DNA from: Helicostylum pulchrum
Lineage: Eukaryota; Mucoromycota; Mucoromycetes; Mucorales; Mucoraceae
Length of the DNA: 64,000 bases
Direction: 5' to 3'
Assembly: GCA_025677825.1 (NCBI GenBank)
Contig: JAIXMO010000001.1
Coordinates: 124,001-188,000, forward strand
Made by a program: the position numbers and the translations under genes
In this document: in pieces, positions 1 through 12,743 of the stretch
Layout of the letters: every line of letters starts with the position of its first letter
How positions within the stretch are numbered: the first letter of the stretch is position 1
The notes under the pieces: model-generated
What the model was told of the DNA's origin: nothing
Databases searched by the model: none
What the model saw: the letters and a program-made list of their open reading frames with translations, nothing else

Positions 1-1081
1 GATTGTTTACAAACTACCAAAAATGGATGGACCTTGATATGCAGGGGAATTATAAAAATGAGTGTTTTAAAAAGATGACGGACAAACAATGATGGATTAC
101 AAGACATTAAATACCAATCAAATTGATCTACCGTTACTTTTAGGGGCCAGAAGTACTCTCGCCTTCCTGTGGCTGCTTGTCCTGTAAGTAGCAAAGCGTT
201 CTTACTTTGTGAAAACCAAAAGGAGTATATTTTCTTTTTACTTATTAGTATTGTCGTTCAATAAATATTTTTATTGGAAATATGATGGCAGTTACAACTT
301 TTTTTTTCAGTTTATCTATAGTATATTATTGTTGTCGATTTCATTGTATCCGACCCAGAAGATGTTTAGCAGGAATATCTAGTTTGGTCCAGGGTTTTAA
401 CATTTATCCACGATAAAAATAAAGCCCTTTGAGATTCTCGTACTTGTTCATAATATTTATTTTGTAAAGAGTCTACGAATTTAAGTTTTAATTTCAAGCT
501 ACGTTTTTTCAATTTTTTTCACTAAATCCTTAAATTGGGAGTGGAACAACTGTATCTTGGTCTTACTAGGCTGTGAAATGGAGTTGAAGTCATTTTTATT
601 TTTTATCACTGTTTTGAGAACAGAACACATATACTCTCCTACTTCGTTAGATCTAACGAAATTGGTAAGAGAACTCGCGTAAAATAAATACGAAAAAAAA
701 AGAAGTTTCGAATAAACATTTAAGCACACTATTTTTATTTGGTCTTTACAAGTAACAAGCTCATTTTTTTTTCTTTTTTTTTATTGATATTAATTTAGTG
801 CTGTAAAAAAACTATTCCGCAAACTACATATAATAAACTTGAAGAAGAAGAAGAAGAAAAAAAAAAGGATTGGTGGCAAAAAAAAAAAAGATCTCATTTT
901 TGTAATGCTTATTTTAACTTTAACCACTGTTGTTTAAATAAAATAATAAAAACATTAAAATAATTAATAATAACTTTTAAATATATACATGCATACATGA
1001 TAACAGATATACCAGTTTCAACCTTTTTACTCTTGTAAATTTATACTTTTTTTCTTTCTTTCTTGTAATTATTAAAATAAA
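1..1081. other. Left-edge non-coding stretch with a possible repeat relic
   Basis: No gene can be supported here. Positions of about 70-120 (a GTTTTAAA block, then CAATGATGGATTA) resemble a block found near 16700-16740 and, inverted, near 34580-34620 in the two large repeat copies, which suggests a decayed member of the same repeat family. The rest is AT-rich with poly-T runs. The stretch just before 1082 is the upstream region of the next gene. Confidence 0.3.
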
Positions 1082-2805
1082 ATGAACAATAACTTTGGTC
1101 GATCCTCTTCTATATTTCCAATTATATCAGAACCAATACACAGTGTCCAATCATCGTCAACTACAGAATCTGAATCAACACCACCCAGGATAATATTAAG
1201 TAAAAGCGAGCAGTGGAAACAATGGAAATATTTATCACCCAGTAGGTGGAGTAGCCCAGAGATTTGTTCTTTATCATCATCCACAACACTAACACACCAA
1301 GATAACCATCACAAGAGCAATACGGACGAGGAAAGTAGTGTGGATGAGCCAAGTAAGGCAGATACAAACGAAGACGAAAAGACAAAGAGAAAAGCACTAG
1401 TGACAATTTGTAGGGCGCTTATGCTCTATGGCGCACCGTGTCATCGCATTGTATGACGAGTTTTTGTATATATATATTCGAGAATAATAGGATTATGAAA
1501 TTAATTTTTATTTAAAAAATAGGAAGAAGCTCTAGAATACACTTCAGAATTTTTATCTGTCCATGCATCATTTATCTTTATCCCTGGTATTATGATGATG
1601 ACGCTTTTTGATACACCATTAGAGGAAAAGAACGAACTTGAGCAAGATTATCATTATGGAATGTCACAAACAGTTTTAATACGATGTCCACAAGGTTTTG
1701 ATATGGGGAAATTAACACAAGTCAATGATGTGATACAAAATATATGTACAGAAGATGAAAACTCGGATAAAAAGATTTCAGCACAAAAAAGTATAAAGTT
1801 ACTAGAACAATTGTTTTCGACAAAACCAACTTGGAACCCTTGGGTTACTCTTTTCTCTCATATGATGAGTAGCCTTTTAACTGCACCTGTCATGTTTAAT
1901 GGATCTTTATTAGATACAGCATTAAGCGGTGGTCTAGGATTATTGATTGGCTTGTTGATACTGCTATCAGAAAGATATACAGCTTATTGTAACGTGTTTG
2001 AAATCTCTACAACTATTTTGGTTTCTTTTATCACAAAAGCTTTAGATAAATGGGTTTGTTTTACTGGTGTTGTGCTATCTGCTACTTGTATTTTGATACC
2101 TGGTTATACGCTTACAATGTCTATTGTAGGTTTTGTTTTAATTTTTTTTTTTTTAAAAAAAAAGATTAAATACATACTAATAAAATTTTACAAAAATAGA
2201 TGGAATTATCAGCTCGTCATGTCATTACAGGAACCATTCGATTTGTTTACTCGATGATTTATGCTCTATTCATAGGTTACGGTCTGGAGATAGGTACAAG
2301 TTTATACGAAGCAGTAGATCCTAAATCGACCACATCAGACTTTGGTGTTTGTTCAGGTTCAGTACCTGCTTGGTTATATACGGCTTTATTTCCATTTATG
2401 GCTGTCAGTATTGCAATTAACCTTGGAGCACCAGTACGTCAATGGCCTTCGATGGTATGCTGCTCAGCGATTGGATTTGGTGTATCAGTGATAACAAGTA
2501 AAGTAATTTCTAGCTATCAAATTGTGGGGACCATCAGTGCATTTGCAGTTGGCATCTTTGGTAACCTGTATTTTAAAGTAACAGGTGATTTAGCATTAAT
2601 TCCACTTTCTTGTGGTATTGTTTCCTTGGTACCAGGTAGTGTTGGTATTCAAGGCGCTTACTTTATGATTCGACAAGACGATCAAGGATCTTCGTTTGCT
2701 ACACAGATGGTTATTGCTTCATTGGGTATCTCTGTCGGATTATTTGCTGCTACTTTAGCAGTTACTTCAAAAGAAAGAAAGAAATGTTCTTATTTATCGT
2801 ATTAA
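1082..2805 (+). CDS. PRM10: ThrE/Prm10-like multispanning membrane protein
   Basis: Coding exons are 1082-1450, 1523-2125 and 2200-2805, giving about 525 residues. The first ~105 residues are hydrophilic and Ser/Glu-rich. Next comes the soluble first part of the ThrE (DUF1212) family, with the segment YGAPCHRI spliced to EEALEY, as in fungal Prm10-like proteins. Several hydrophobic segments follow from about residue 200 to the end (for example LGLLIGLLILLSE). Members are related to bacterial threonine/serine exporters; the fungal substrate is unknown, and Prm10 itself is a pheromone-regulated membrane protein of yeast. The second intron carries a clear TACTAA branch point. The gene converges on DBP8, with about 106 bases between the stops. 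Family membership is confident; function is inferred only. Confidence 0.88.
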
Positions 2806-2911
2806 GAATAATAATTTATTTACAAAAAAAACATGAGGATGAAAGTGCGTTAGTGGGGGGGGGGGGATAAATCTTTTTTTAATCTATAATATTCTGCTTT
2901 TTTTTGGGGAT

Positions 2912-4519
2912 TTAATCTTGGTTTGCCATTCTCTTCTTCTTTCTAATATGTGTCTTTTCTCCAAAATGTTTATCATGTAATTTCTAATAAGGTGGTGTTA
3001 ATAAGTTACTACAGAAAAAATAAATGATAACGATCTAAACTTACCATACTAGCCAAACGTTTGGCAGCAGTAACTTCACCAAGTTCTTCTAAAATTTCGT
3101 TTTCATCAACATCATACTTTTCCATTTTCTTGTCTATATAGATATTTGGTTAATCACTTTATGTATAAATATATATATATATATCTCGAATAAAAACTTA
3201 CTTATACGCTCTTCAATACTTTGGATCAATTGAATATCTTTTTCTGCTACGATTGAAATAGCCTTACCACCTCTACCAGCACGAGCAGTACGACCTACAC
3301 GATGAATATAATCTGTAGGATCACGAGGAATATCATAATTTAATACACATTCAACAGAAGGAATATCCAAACCACTACGTAAAAAAAAGTTATGTTAGTC
3401 AATATTTCCCCCCCTCCCTTTAAAATATATATTTGTATAAACTTTACCGAGAACCAACATCAGTAGAAATTAAAATTTTGATAACCTCAGCTCTGAATTT
3501 ACCAAGTGAATCCAAACGTTGTTGTTGGGTCATTTCTGAATGAAGCGCAGTACAACGAATACCTAATTCCTTCAACATGACAGTCATTAATTCAGCAGTT
3601 GCACATCTTCCACAAAATATAATGATTGATTTTTCTTTCAAATCGTCTGATCGTAATAAATGAGCTAAATAAACCATTCTAACTTGAGAGGGGACAAATA
3701 CATAGAATTGATCCAAAGTGCTGACGGTGGATGTAGACATATCACACATATGAACAAAAGGTCTCTTATTAGGATCATCTTCAGCATCACGTAAAGCTAA
3801 AATTGATTCGGTCATGGTGGCTGTGAATAATAATGTTTGTCTGTCCTTTGGTAATAATGGTAAAATAACGTTTAATTCGGGTACAAAAGTTTCGGATAAC
3901 ATACGATCCGCTTCATCCATAACTAAAAATTTACAACGTCTTAAATCAACTGCTCCAGAACTACTACGGATATGATCACGGAGACGACCTGGTGTAGCAA
4001 TAATAACATGAGGTTTCTTTGCAAGTTCTAAAGCTTGTGCCATCATATCTAATTTTTTTTTTACGACGATTAGTGATGTCAATATAAAAAATCACAAAAA
4101 AAAAACTTACCCATGCCACCAACAACAACACTTTCTTTAATACCCATTCCTTTACCAAGAACCCTAAACTGTTCAGCAATTTGAAATGCCAATTCTCTTG
4201 TAGGTGTCAAAACAAGAGCAAAGACACCATAAGGATCCTCCGATAACCTTTGAATGATAGGAAGGGCAAATGCAGCAGTTTTACCGGAACCGGTTTTAGC
4301 ACCACCAATAACATCTTTACCAGCGAGAATAGGGGGTATACAAGCTCTTTGAATCTCACTAGGTTCTTTGATCGACATGACTTTTAAAGTATCGCATAAC
4401 CATTCCTCTACACCGATATCAGCGAAACTTGTACCTTGGGGAGCAATTTCTTGCTTCTTCTTTTCGGCGGCGTTCTTCTTGGAAGCGGCTACTCTACTTA
4501 AAGTTCTACTTTCAGCCAT
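2912..4519 (-). CDS. DBP8: DEAD-box ATP-dependent RNA helicase Dbp8/DDX49
   Basis: Exons on the minus strand are 4519-4111, 4048-3448, 3374-3202, 3133-3045 and 2983-2912, giving 447 residues. All helicase motifs are visible: Q motif region, AKTGSGKT (I), PTRELAFQ (Ia), TPGRL (Ib), DEAD in MDEADRML (II), TAT (III), STDVGSRGLD (V) and [11 protein letters not shown] (VI). The C-terminal part ([20 protein letters not shown], then [13 protein letters not shown]) matches the DDX49/Dbp8 subfamily rather than other DEAD-box proteins. Dbp8 acts in the nucleolus in 18S rRNA maturation within the small-subunit processome, the same assembly as the UTP5 product encoded near 58 kb. The start at 4519 precedes [10 protein letters not shown] and gives a full-length family N-terminus. 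Confidence 0.95.
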
Positions 4520-5250
4520 TTTGTTTTTTGAATCAAAAGGTAACTGTTAATAAAAAAAGGGTTTTTTTTCTTTCGAAAAAAAAAAAGGTTGGATTTGGCT
4601 GTAAAGCAGTCGCATTCATAGTCACGTTTTTGAACCAAACGAAAATGAGTTGCTTAATGCAGATGCTACAGTGCTTTTGTCGAAGAGAATTTAACAGAGG
4701 CAAAGATAGACACTTAATCTCAGCGTGGAGAAAAAAATGGAAGGGTTGTATTTATATAAAAGAAAATAATGTAACTCAATTTTAGTTTAATTAAACTTTT
4801 GATGAACTATAAAGAGTGATGTCTTTTCGAAAAGAGGAAATCCCGTCAGTAGGCCCATTCCCACGACTACAATTAGTAATTGAATCAGGTGCAGTTATTT
4901 GCGTTTGAACGCCCCGGAGGTAGAGTATACTTGTCAGAACCCCGTAGAAGAGCAAGATCAAATTAAAAATAAATGTCTTTAATAAAATAAAAGCAACTTT
5001 TCACCGTAGTATAGTTCCCAGGAACCAGTATAAGAGATAACGCCCTAACTCTTATCTGATACCCACTTTTTATATTGATCCATTATTACATAGCGTATCA
5101 AAAAAGAGAGAGACACCTTACACAAACCAATCGAACGTTCAGGATCTAAAGTCCCCGCGACTATTTTCTTATGCCGAAAAGAGAAAAAAAAGAGGTATTT
5201 AAATAAGATCTCTTTACTTCTATTTTCCCTTTTCTTTTTAAAAAAAAAAG
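4520..5250. other. Divergent intergenic region between DBP8 and the first DAO gene
   Basis: About 730 bases without a supportable gene. Short open frames at 4429-4785 and 5045-5260 show no family resemblance and overlap the DBP8 start or poly-A/T runs. It should hold the promoters of the two divergent genes, but no operator or tRNA was recognised. Confidence 0.5.
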
Positions 5251-6652
5251 ATGGATACACAAATTATCGTACTTGGAGCTGGCGTGATTGGCTTAACAAC
5301 AGCTCTAGTTTTAAAACAAAGGGGGTATAAACGTGTTACCATTGTAGCAAAATATGTACCGGGTGATATGTGTATTGAATATACTTCACCTTTTGCAGGT
5401 ACGCAAGTTTTATTTTATTTGTTTGCTAAGGTCGAAAGAGTAAATGGCGTTTTTTATTATTTTAGGTGCTCATTGGAGAACAATGGCCATGAATGACAAT
5501 CCCTTGTTCCAAAGTAAGCGTTTTATCTCTTTTTTTTCAATTAGGGTTTATACTTAGTATATAAATATAGAATTTGATGCTGTAAGTTATAAGAAATTTA
5601 TGGGGTTTGCAGGAAATAAACAAGGCAATATTAATGAACAAGTTGGAATAATGACAGTTCCGAGTTATGATTATTATGATGATAATTCCACGCCAGAAGT
5701 TACTGATCCATGGTTTCAAAACATAGTTCAAGATGTAAGTTATAAAATACCATCACAAGATTAGAAAAAAAAAGGGGATATTGAACTTGGACCAGTTTAA
5801 ATTTTTGACAGAAGGATTACCACAAGGAGTTAAAACAGGTTTTACATATACAACAGGTAAACATACGAAACGCAGACACTGAAGAAAACTAACTTACATT
5901 CTCTTAGCGTTAATTAACTCACCTGTTTATTTAAAATGGCTTCAAAGTCAATTTGAAAAACTCGGCGGAACCATAATAAAAAAGTCAATTACACATATTG
6001 ATGAAGTATTTCGTTTTATTGGGAATAAAGAACCTTATGCTGCATTGATTAATTGTACCGGGTTAGGAGCTAGGTTCTTGGGCGGAGTTCAGGACGATAA
6101 AGTGTTTCCTACAAGAGGACAAACTGTGGTAGTGTATGCTCCTCATATCAAGAAAACTATTACTCATGTTAGTACACAAGGCATGACCTATATTATTCCA
6201 AGATCCGATGGTACAGTGATTCTTGGTGGAACAGCGAACAAACATGACTTGTGAGTTTTTTTTTTATTGGTGATAAGTATTTTTAACGAGTTTAATGTAG
6301 TAATCCATATATTGATGAAGCTACTGTCCAATCAATTTTAACACGTACTGCAGCTTTATGCCCAGAAATTGATAGTTCGTTAAAAATCGTTCGGCATACT
6401 GTTGGGTTACGTCCTTCCAGAGAAGGTGGAGCTCGATTTGAAAACGAAATTAGAAGTAAGTATTCGGATATAAAAAAAGTTGTAAAAACTAAAAAAAATT
6501 GATATGTAGGGTCTAAACATCACGATTTTGCACTTTATGTTACTCATGCCTATGGACACGGTGGGTTTGGTATTCAGTCTAGTTGGGGGTCTGCGGAATA
6601 TACTGTCGAGTTGATGGAAAAAGGGTTATCTCTAACAAAGTCTCGTCTTTAA
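5251..6652 (+). CDS. DAO: D-amino-acid oxidase, first tandem copy
   Basis: Seven exons: 5251-5398, 5466-5513, 5571-5734, 5796-5856, 5908-6250, 6301-6455 and 6510-6652; 353 residues, the usual family size. The N-terminus has the FAD dinucleotide-binding motif VLGAGVIGLTTA, then TSPFAGAHW, which fits the flavin-contacting segment. The active-site region YIIPRSDGTVILGG contains the Tyr and Arg expected in substrate binding. The C-terminus has the family signature THAYGHGGFGIQSSWGSA and ends in SRL, a type 1 peroxisomal targeting signal. The enzyme oxidises D-amino acids to 2-oxo acids, ammonia and hydrogen peroxide, normally in peroxisomes. A second paralogue follows 203 bases downstream in the same direction. 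Confidence 0.95.
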
Positions 6653-6855
6653 GGTTTACGCAATGACATAAAAATAAATCAACCCAAATAAGTAAAATAA
6701 TAATGCAAAAAGTGGAGCCATTTATATGGTGTTTTTTAGTCTTTATAAAGAATTGTGATAGTAATGAATTGGGTGGGAAAAAAATAAATAATACAAAGTA
6801 TAAATATTTTTTCTCCTTTTTTCTTTTTTCTGTATATATTTTTCTTTTTAAAAAA

Positions 6856-8216
6856 ATGAATAAAAAAGTAAACGTAATTGGAGCCGGAGTGATTGGATTA
6901 ACCACGGCATTATTATTACAACAAAAAGGGTACGATGTAACCATCATTGCAAGTGAGTTCCCGGGAGATAAGCATATCCAGTACACGTCTCCCTGTGCAG
7001 GAGCCAGGTGGAAGACGTTGGCTCCCAACTCAGATTTAAGGTTACAGAGTAAGTTTTTTTTTGAGGTTTCTTTTCTTTTGCATGACTCAACAATTTTACA
7101 TTGATTAGGATATGATGCAGTTTCTTTTAAATTCTTTTGGGAGCTTGCTAAATCAAATGCAGCAGAAGCTGGTATTATGGTTGTATCAGCGTTTGACTAT
7201 TATCAAGAAAAGCCTACGGAAGATCAACTTGATCCATGGTGGAAAAATTTAGTACCTACTGTAAGTCGGGAATTTTTTTTGGAACGTTTTGTACTGAAAT
7301 CTATATGTATATACTAGTTTCAATTTATTGACCAAGCAGAACTACCCGAAGATATATCATTTGGATATTATTATACTACAAGTAAGTATATATATACACA
7401 CATATATATGTATTTACTAATTATATTTGGTAGTTGTGATTAATCCTTCTGTTTATTTACCATGGTTAATGAAACAATTTTTAAACATGGGTGGAAAATG
7501 TCAAAAGAAAACGATATATTCGATTTCAGAAGTAGTAGATGACGTTGATTTAGTTGTAAACTGTACTGGTGTTCGATCCAAAGAACTATTTGCAGATAAA
7601 GTCCTAGTTGCAACACGTGGACATAATTTGTTAGTGAAAGCTCCTCATATAAGACAAACGATGTCAATGGAAACCAAATCAAGTTACACGTATATTATTC
7701 CCAGATCTGATGGTACAGTTATATTAGGTACAACCAAAGAAGATAGTAACAGGTATTTGTATTTTATTTTATTTTTTACTTACTTAATAAAATCTAACAT
7801 CTCTTTTTTTTATAGTACGTATCAAGTTAATGATAAAACGGTAATTGATATATTACGAAGGGCAATCAAGTGTTGCCCCGAGCTAAGTATGAAGGGGCTG
7901 GATGGTTTACCTGTATTGGAAAATATTGTTGGATTAAGACCTACCAGAAAAGGAGGGCCAAGAATACAAAATGAATTTCACAGTAAGTTTTTTTTTTAAA
8001 AAAAAAACAAAATACACAAATAAGTATATTAACGCTTTATACAAAGTTTCATCTTCAGGTAAAAAGACATTAATAACACATAATTATGGCCACGGAGGAT
8101 CAGGGTTTCAATCCAGTTGGGGATCTTGTCAAGACGCAGTACAATTAGTTCGAGAAGGACATACATCGATTAAGCAAGATAGGCTTAAAATTCGAAAGTT
8201 ATTTTCTCGTCTATAA
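6856..8216 (+). CDS. DAO: D-amino-acid oxidase, second tandem copy
   Basis: Six exons: 6856-7048, 7109-7260, 7318-7381, 7434-7752, 7816-7982 and 8059-8216; 350 residues. It shows the same motif order as the upstream paralogue: VIGAGVIGLTTA, TSPCAGARW, YIIPRSDGTVILGT, HNYGHGGSGFQSSWGS, and a C-terminal SRL peroxisomal signal. The sequence has clearly diverged from its neighbour, and one intron present in the first copy (after the AHW segment) is absent here. The start is the ATG at 6856, just before the FAD motif; upstream in-frame codons are AT-rich leader. The two may differ in D-amino-acid preference, which cannot be read from the sequence. A 3' relic of a third, similar copy lies at about 18050-18175. 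Confidence 0.94.
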
Positions 8217-8785
8217 ATAATAGTACGAGGTATTTTATAAGGATATATTTACTATATTTGAAATAAAATAAAATACTTTCAGCTATTTCTGATTGCAGTT
8301 GTACGACCAAAACTGAGCGAGAGAAAAAAAACGCCATTTTAAGGTCCACTTAACACAGATTTAAGTAAACAAAAAAGAAGTCTTCAAACAATAATTACTC
8401 GCTTAGTGTTTTTAGTAAAAATACGACGTTATAATGAACTAAAAATGAATGACAAAAAAGAAGAGCAACAAGCAATTTTCAATGTTTGAATTTAAAGACA
8501 TCTTCCTGGTAACTTTTACCATACAACTTGGGTAAAAGAAGCTTTTCCTGATTTTAATTATTATAGTTATTCTTTTTTGTAGTAATAGTGCTTATGACAC
8601 CAATTTGCGCTTTGTAATTTTTTTTCACTGCATTCCACTCATTCTTGGCGCGTCTAAAAAAAAAAACGCGTCTTTTTATATATTTTTAAAACCCTTTTTT
8701 CCCTCTTAAAGTGAGGTTACTAAAAACTTTGAAACGATAAAAACGCTTTTATTAATTGAGGATTCAAACAAAGATTTAACTTGGA

Positions 8786-8936
8786 ACAAAATCTACTAGA
8801 GATTTTTTAGGGGACAATCTACGAGAGATTTTTGGGGGAGCAAAACGAAGGTTTTTAAAACAAAATCTTGAAGATTTTTAAAACAAAACCATGAAAGATT
8901 TTTAAGTAGAAACAAAATCATGAAAGATTTTTAGGC
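8786..8936. repeat. Imperfect tandem repeat, unit about 26-30 bases
   Basis: Four to five imperfect units of the type AAACAAAATCATGAAAGATT followed by TTTA are visible, the last two best preserved (around 8880-8936). Nothing in it looks coding. It lies 3' of the second DAO gene at the start of the accessory stretch. Confidence 0.65.
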
Positions 8937-8977
8937 TTTGGTATTCTTGAATTGAAGCGACAAATCATCATAATCAA

Positions 8978-9444
8978 TTAAACCCCATGAATCATCCAAA
9001 GCTCTTGCGGGGGGATATAGGCTTCTTCTTCTGCAGACAAGATTTCAATATCATATTCATCAATATATTCATATTCATCACCATCTGTGTAGCATTCATC
9101 AATATAATATTCATTATAGGAGCTGGTCTTTTTAGGACACATAATTTCCAATATGCTTTGCTTCAGAGTAAACAAGATTTATCAAGGCGAAAACTCCGTA
9201 CGCGAAAGAGTATTTTACATTATCTGCAATATTTGTGGCGACTGTTTTCATACACTCCTTTGTTGGTACATATGTCTTTAAAAGTCTCTCCATACTCCAT
9301 GTGGATAAAAAAAATAATTGAAATTCAGAATTTTTTCGCCTGGCGTGCATACTGATGAGCGTCATAACCGCTGGTATGAGCTTGGTAATCATAATCCTTG
9401 AATGAGTTCTCCAAGCTTTTAAAACAGTTGTAGATATAATCCAT
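8978..9444 (-). pseudogene. Possible broken gene, unrecognised
   Basis: On the minus strand an ATG at 9444 opens a 39-codon frame stopping at 9325. The next frame carries a protein-like segment (MERLLKTYVPTKE, then NIADNVKYSFAYGVFALINL). A third frame gives an acidic Tyr/Glu/Asp-rich tail (residues such as DGDEYEYIDEYDIE) ending at 8978. No convincing intron joins them, so either frameshifts have broken a gene or the assembly or splicing is misread. I do not recognise the product. Confidence 0.3.
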
Positions 9445-11103
9445 GTTACGAAAAAAAAAGTAGGTGCTTTTAAAATAAGTTTGGGTAGGTTATAAAGCGA
9501 AAATAAAAGGTGGCAGTGGTAGTGATAGTAGAAGAAGTGAGGTTAATAAAGAAAAGAAAAAAAAAGATACTTTTTATCTTGCCTTTATATTCATTCAAAA
9601 GGGGATGAAACGCAAGTCTTATTTTTAATTTCCAATCTTGTCAAAGATAATCCTTTTTTGTCAAAAGGTAAAATTGTAGGACAAAGGCCCGTGATTGAAA
9701 AGTCTTTGTCTCACGAAACCATGATTAGTTTAAATCATTACTTCTTGTGAATAAAAGTTCATGAGCATAAAATAATATACCTTTCAAAAAGTAGCGTGTT
9801 TTCATACGATTGCAACCATGTTATTTGTTACTATCGTTGATTAGATGGTTTCCTTTTTTTCTAACTTTTCGCTTTTATGACGTAAACTAAAAAGCAATAT
9901 TATTTTCACATGAAGTAACTTTTATGGCAAACGCCAAAAAAAAAAAGAAGTCAATAAATAATCGCAGCTTTTTCATTATCGGAATACATCGAGCGTGTTC
10001 GTCGCGCTGTCCTCGTTTCTCTTCTTTTTGTTACATCTGCTAATGGTCTGTTACTGGTAGGTACATAAAATAAAAATATATGTATCACTGTATAGATAAG
10101 GATTATATTTTCGAAGGTTTATTTCTTTAAAACAACAAAAATACAGGTTACAGATGAAAAAAAAATATCCAATAAAAACATGCTTGCCTTCTTCGAGGTC
10201 GTTTTTGTTTATATTTGAAGCAAATAAATCTGATTAATTTATTTTTTAGTCGTAAGCTTTGAATGTTTTCACAAGAAAAAATATTTTTTAACTTGCGCAA
10301 AGTAAACAAATCATGCAAGGGAACATAGTACAAACTGGACTTTTTTTTGTTCCCCAGAAGCGTCAATACCATTTATATTTCTATATAAGATACTACTAGA
10401 GTAAGTATGATAAAAGAAAGAAGTCAAGTTTTCAGACTACATATTTAGTGAAGGACAAATGACGAATTACCATAAATAAAAGGGCACTATTACCTCACTT
10501 ACACACAAACGTTTTACTTATAACGCCTGTCACTTTTTTATCATCTAGCATGTAGATGGTAAATGTATTATGTTAGTACTAGAGCTACAATTCAAGATAC
10601 ATAGTACTTATTTTTTCGTCCGCTTAAAAAAACTCGGTCTGAAAAAACACCCTTTAACAATCAAGAAACATAAACAGCGGGCCGCTCCCTTTTTGTCTCT
10701 TTTTTATTATCGTGTCAACTGATTAAAGCGAATCCACACTGTAAAAAAACTTAAACTTTTTTTTTACGTACACTTAAAACTTCTGACAGATTCTTAATTT
10801 CTGCGCTATTGGTGTTTTTCATATAACGAATTGCACCAGTAAAGGGAAAAAGAGTGCTGTCAAAACCGAACAAATCCTTGTGTATTTGGGGTATCAATGA
10901 AAGGAAAAGAAACATATTTTTTTAAAATGGGGGGGGGGGGGGGTGTTGTTGTTTTACAAATAACAGAGTATTTTTTTTAAAATAGTAAACTTCTCTATCT
11001 GCCACACTCAAAAAAATAATAATATAATTACTTGGATGTTTCCCAAACCCTCTCTTATCTCATTACAGATCACCCCCCACAAAATTATAGATTGTGCAGC
11101 CTG
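9445..11103. other. Gene-poor AT-rich stretch
   Basis: No supportable gene in about 1.65 kb. Poly-A/T runs are common and a run of 15 G bases occupies 10929-10943. Short open frames such as 10148-10372 (-) are lysine/phenylalanine-rich and look random. Confidence 0.5.
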
Positions 11104-12743
11104 CATTGACTGATAATAGATGGATCATTTTGTTCCTGGTAAACTAATGTCTTTAGTACCTTTATACAAACCATCCTTTTAATCTATAAATGGGATATTT
11201 AATACAATGGTTTTACACAGAGTACTGATATAAAAGCAAAAAGATTTATTCTCTCTATAAAACAAATGCATGTTCTCATTATATAAACAATTTACGCCAG
11301 TCGATTTTTTTTTCTTTTCTCTCCAGAACCCCAAAAAAAAAAAAGAGACAACCCTATTTAACGAAAAAAAAACACACACACTCAATCTCATTTAACAACA
11401 ATGAATATAATAATTACAAGTGGTAGCAATTCAATAATACCTTATAGTAATTGTCATTACGGGTAGAAACTGTAGTAAATAAAGACGATTTCGAAACGAC
11501 CTTATTTATATCTACATTCAAGAAGAAGAAAAAAATGCAAACGGGAAAGGTACACGACAATAGTATAAACTTTATTAAAACGTAATAGTTTAACTATTTA
11601 ACTAGATCTAGTTTAGGCATCTCAATCACTTTATATAAAAAGACGGCAAGTAGATCCAAAGGTTGCAAAAAAAGGCACCAACAATGAATACTTGTAGTCA
11701 GATAACGGAGGTAGAGGAAGGATTAAACTTGGTTTTTTGATATATGCCTTTTTGGTGGAGAGATCTCAGATCATGAGAGAGAGCAAAACGGATATTTGGA
11801 TCCTTGAAAGAATAGCTCATCTTGATGCCCGAATTTCATCTTTCTATAATACTTGTTTTAAATAAAAAACGTTAATATTGTACATACAGATTGAAGAATA
11901 CTTACCTCTTTAAAAAAGATGGTTTTCATGTGTAATATTTATAACTCTTTTCCGCTTCTTGAATAATATAATGATTTCCTTCCTACTACCTAAAGATCAA
12001 AAGTGAGAGAGTGGTTCAGAAACTATTTTTTTTTTAGTAGACATACCTATTTGATATATTGTAGCGGGTATTTGATGAATTTGATGTAATTTCAGTTTGG
12101 TTGAAATTACAGAGTAAATGGTTTTGTTTCAACTCTTTCTTGTTAATCAGCAAGAATGTTCAATCATAAATATCTTGAAGGAGAATCTGTAGCAATTCTT
12201 CGTAATTCAGTGGTGAGTGTTCTTTTTTTTTTCCCTTCACGATTGCAATCTTGAAAACCTTGAAGCAATGACATATTTTGGCTTCTCATTTCAGTGATAT
12301 TGTTAAATAAGTAAACATTACCCCCAAGAAGGCACAACAACAAAAGGCCTTTTGATTTTGCAATTAACTTTCAAGGGTTTAGCCAAATGAAAAATCTGGT
12401 AAGATAGTAAAGAGGGGTAAGAGGTTTTGGTCTTGACATTCTCTTGCTGATTTTACGCGGTGGTTATCATTTGAATTTATCTTGCTATCAAATTGCCGAT
12501 TTTACCAGGTGTTTTTTTCTTGATAGGCTACCGGGTTTCTTTTCTTGATACGCTATAGCTGATTTCACCAGATAGTATTAATATTGTTTTCCACCAGGTA
12601 TAATTTATATTCCTGATTCTACCATCATTTTACTTTTCTCTTGATATTTTACCGCTGGTTTCGTCGGGGAAGCATTTTTATTTCTCTTGTCTTCTTCATT
12701 TTTTTTTTGCAGATGATTGAAGAAAGATAGCAGAAAAGTATAT

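Noticed and set aside
4429..4785. 118-codon plus-strand frame over the DBP8 start
   Set aside because: Overlaps the helicase coding start antisense and continues into poly-A/T DNA without family features.
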